A stretch of 64,000 nucleotides of DNA. Source: Phaseolus vulgaris (taxonomy: Eukaryota > Streptophyta > Magnoliopsida > Fabales > Fabaceae). The stretch's first letter is position 1, and the number at the start of each line of letters is the position of its first letter. The notes below the pieces were generated by a model, which was not told where the DNA came from, searched no databases, and was given only the letters and a program-made list of their open reading frames with translations. The position numbers were made by a program, and so were the translations under genes. The stretch is from contig NC_023749.2 in NCBI RefSeq assembly GCF_000499845.2, positions 6,605,030 to 6,669,029 on the forward strand. The letters run 5' to 3'. Positions 61,401-64,000 of the stretch are shown piece by piece.

Positions 61401-61552
61401 TTAAATAATTCTCCTTTAAATCACTTATATCCTCAAAAAAAAAAAAAATAATTAACTACGTATAATTACAAGATACACCCATGTTATGTTTTCATTAAAA
61501 AAAAATAGCATAAATGCAGAAAAATGACTTAATAACCTGATGGAAGACGAAG
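58414..61552. other. 3' flank of the RBR gene and AT-rich intergenic DNA
   Basis: No gene supported. 60265-60675 has GTGTC/GACAC-rich ends in opposite orientation (GACACTCCTCTTAAATGATG and GTGTCTGTGTCGTATCAATG), which suggests a decayed inverted-repeat element, but no TSD could be defined. A 113-codon frame at 59495-59836 is AT-rich and featureless. Confidence 0.5.
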
Positions 61553-61557
61553 AGATA

Positions 61558-63564
61558 TGTAACATCCCTATTTTTTTTTTCTTTTGTTAATATATTATGC
61601 ATACAATATTTAATTAACATGTAAACATATATTAGGTTATCATATTTGTATCTCAAAAAGATATCCCTCTTCATAGGGAATTAATATATACATCAAAAGT
61701 TTTTTTTAAAAAAAAACAAAAGAAACAAAAAAGGTAAATTTATCCAATACTCCAGCTGCTCACTGAGGAGCTCTATTACCTGCAATCTCATCTGCTCCCG
61801 TGTAAAACACGATCATCACAGATAAAGAAACAAACACAAACAATAACAGGGTAAGCTAGCTATATAAAAAAAATTCTATATAAATTCATGTCAAATTAAT
61901 CAACATAATTCATCAATTCTCATACAATTTCTCAAATCATCAAGTGTCTATTAAATTTCATAATTCATCTTTTCACATGTCAGACCTCTACTGACTCATA
62001 ACACATAGACAATTGACTCTACTTCCGGAAGACTCGTGCGTTGACTTAGACTCAGAGATCTACACCTGTCATACTACATCACTGTGAAATCCACACAGCT
62101 ATGCGCATAATTAATCTCAATATCATCTCTCTCCTAGTATGACAGGGTTAATTCATATAACAGGTCAAGTTAATTATCTTTCAAACAACTTACCCATTCA
62201 TATGAACCTCCTTCGACTCTCACCACCTGAATAACTTCATCTATATGATTCCATTATCTCAGGAGAGTCAGGATATCTCCTTCTAGACGAATCCCTAGTC
62301 AATGCACATCCTAAACAATCTTAACACGGTATTTTCTTTCCTGAAAATACTATGTCTCGATCAGAATTCATATTTTGAACCTCATAATATCCACCATCAA
62401 ACAATCAAATCATACCAATGTTTAGAATTTCCCAAAATACACAACAATTCATTGACTAATCATATAAATGTCTAATTAAAGAGATTTTCAATTAACTATA
62501 CATGAAATATAAGTTTACATACTTTATAAGAAAAACTATATAGAAATAAATAAATCAATCTCTTAAAAGCAAATAAATAAATAAAAAGTTTAATATATAT
62601 ATATATATATATTTCTTTCATTTTTATTTTTATCTTTTATTTTATTTTTACTTTAGCTTAAGCTAGAATTCGCTAGCTTGAGCTAAAATCCTCCAGAGAG
62701 CACCCAGAATTTTAGCTTGAGCTAAAATTCGCTAGCTTGGGCTAAAATCCTCCAGAGAGCACCCAGAATTTTTTTAGCTTGAGCTAGTACTTGCTAGCTT
62801 GAGCGAAATATGCAGAAAATTCTGCAGAAAATTATGCATAACTTAATATACCTATTAGATTATAAGTCAATATCTCATTCAATTCCTAAACTATAAATCA
62901 ACACATTACATTGACAGTTTATGTTCAGCATGATACAATCACTCTCAGTGAATCATTGAGTTATTATGTCCATTTATACATATATATGATTTCTAATTCC
63001 AAAACCATTTAAATCAAACAACCAATTCTCAATCACAACACTATCAATTTCAATCAAACTACAATCCACTCAGAACAAGAAATCTTGCAACAAAATCTGG
63101 AATTGTTGACCCCGTCATACTCACATTCAAATCTTCTAACCTATGGTTCTATTGAAGATTTTAAACTAGCATCCCTTACCTTTACTTGAGCATATCCTCA
63201 CGAAGAGCTCCAAACCTACCAAAATCTTCAAAAGTAGCTTAACCTGCACCACAGAGTCCTGATAAAAAATCTAACTATATCTCTAGGACTCTGATCTACT
63301 AAAGACTAATCCTAAAACTAAAAGAGGCACATGCATACACTTAGATTGAGATTGATCTACAAGTTCAAAACTTTGACTCAGAGAAGGGTAAAAATTGAAC
63401 TTACTCTATAAGAGATTCTGATCGGGCAATCATATAGTCTTCGCTGCCAGGAGTCCAACGACAGACTCTTCTATTTATATGTCATTTCATTTTAATAATA
63501 AAATATTCAGGTATCATTTAAAATATACCACTTCTACTCTAAGGTTATTTTTTAGACCCTTACA
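61558..63564 (+). mobile_element. Solo LTR, TGTAACATCCC...CTTACA (copy 3, diverged or separate family)
   Basis: 2007 bp starting TGTAACATCCC and ending CCTTACA, with a perfect 5-bp TSD AGATA (61553-61557 and 63565-63569). Its layout resembles copies 1 and 2 (similar start, a GGGTAAGC-like block, GACTCTTCTATTTATATG near the end), but the sequence is much diverged. It contains an internal tandem repeat. No internal retroelement region adjoins it. Confidence 0.85.
62653..62818. repeat. Tandem repeat of about 60 bp inside solo LTR 3
   Basis: About 2.7 copies of a unit with TTAGCTTGAGCTAAAATTCG, CTAGCTTG and CTCCAGAGAGCACCCAGAAT. Each unit holds two AGCTTGAGCT-like imperfect palindromes. Confidence 0.85.
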
Positions 63565-63569
63565 AGATA

Positions 63570-64000
63570 CATTGGAATTTTGAAGTATTTCAAGTATTAG
63601 GTCTGTTTTTATATACTTATGTATAAAAAACTATTATTTTAATTTAAAATTTTAAATAGTTTTGTGAGTTTATGATTTATTTAACTTCTTTTTACTTAAT
63701 ATAAAATTGAACGGAACCTACGATTATGGTGATTGACTGATGATGCAAAAGTACAGAAGATAATGAACCCAAATTATCAACCAAGTTACAAAAAATAATC
63801 GTTATTAAAAAATTAATTTTTATTTTTAGATTAATATATTTTTTTAATTTGTGTGAAAGAGTGTTAGTTTAGTTTTAAAAATAATAAAAATCTAATTCTA
63901 CCTTTAAATGTGTGAAAAAAAAATTAATCTCTAATACTACAATTTTATGATAAAATTTAACAATAAAACATAACTATATAACTTTGTACATATTACATAA
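63570..64000. other. AT-rich window end
   Basis: No feature recognised. Confidence 0.5.

Overview
This 64-kb window is plant nuclear DNA, very AT-rich and made mostly of transposable elements. It looks like a dicot, probably a legume of the Vigna/Phaseolus type. That placement is inference: it rests on short genes with GT-AG introns, three recognisable plant-specific proteins, and repeat families (TGTAAC...GTTACA LTRs, small GTCGATGTGGGATCTCCAACA repeats, GACTTGAGCGTC-containing LTR remnants) of a kind I associate with legume genomes. I could not run a database search.

Three host genes look intact, all on the + strand. A TET3-like tetraspanin occupies 14886-18627 (2 exons, 285 aa). A class I LOB-domain transcription factor of the LBD1/LBD11 type occupies 30230-31681 (2 exons, 200 aa). 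A RING-IBR-RING (RBR) E3 ubiquitin ligase with a degenerate RNase H-like N-terminal domain occupies 55187-58413 (3 exons, 535 aa). They are unrelated in function and 11-24 kb apart, with no sign of a cluster or shared pathway.

The rest is layered mobile DNA, and many element boundaries can be fixed by target-site duplications (TSDs). 1563-4604 is an internally deleted Copia element on the - strand with both LTRs. 11279-12442, 19725-20277 and 28751-29638 are three non-autonomous Mutator-type elements of one family, each with a 9-bp TSD and arrays of a GAAGTCGTGCCAA...TTGGCACGACTTC palindrome. The largest carries a short ORF resembling the C-terminal tail of a plant-mobile-domain protein. 21063-22250 (+), 38560-39999 (-) and 61558-63564 (+) are solo LTRs with perfect 5-bp TSDs. 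26715-27094, 32667-32942, 36800-37180 and 37961-38305 (plus a decayed copy near 40.4 kb) are CACTA-type fold-back MITEs. 33966-34826 is a 5'-truncated, internally deleted LINE with a 14-bp TSD.

The most striking structure is at 44.6-51.8 kb. Two related MITEs with 9-bp TSDs lie side by side. The second (44989-51765) is split by an approximately full-length L1-type LINE whose 5' half is inverted relative to its 3' half, with both halves meeting at the same point of the RT gene and a 10-bp TSD outside. This is the expected product of twin priming. All retroelement ORFs contain stops or frameshifts. The stretches 4.7-10.7, 12.5-14.5, 22.5-26.7, 40.0-44.6, 51.8-55.1 and 58.5-61.5 kb hold no gene I can support.
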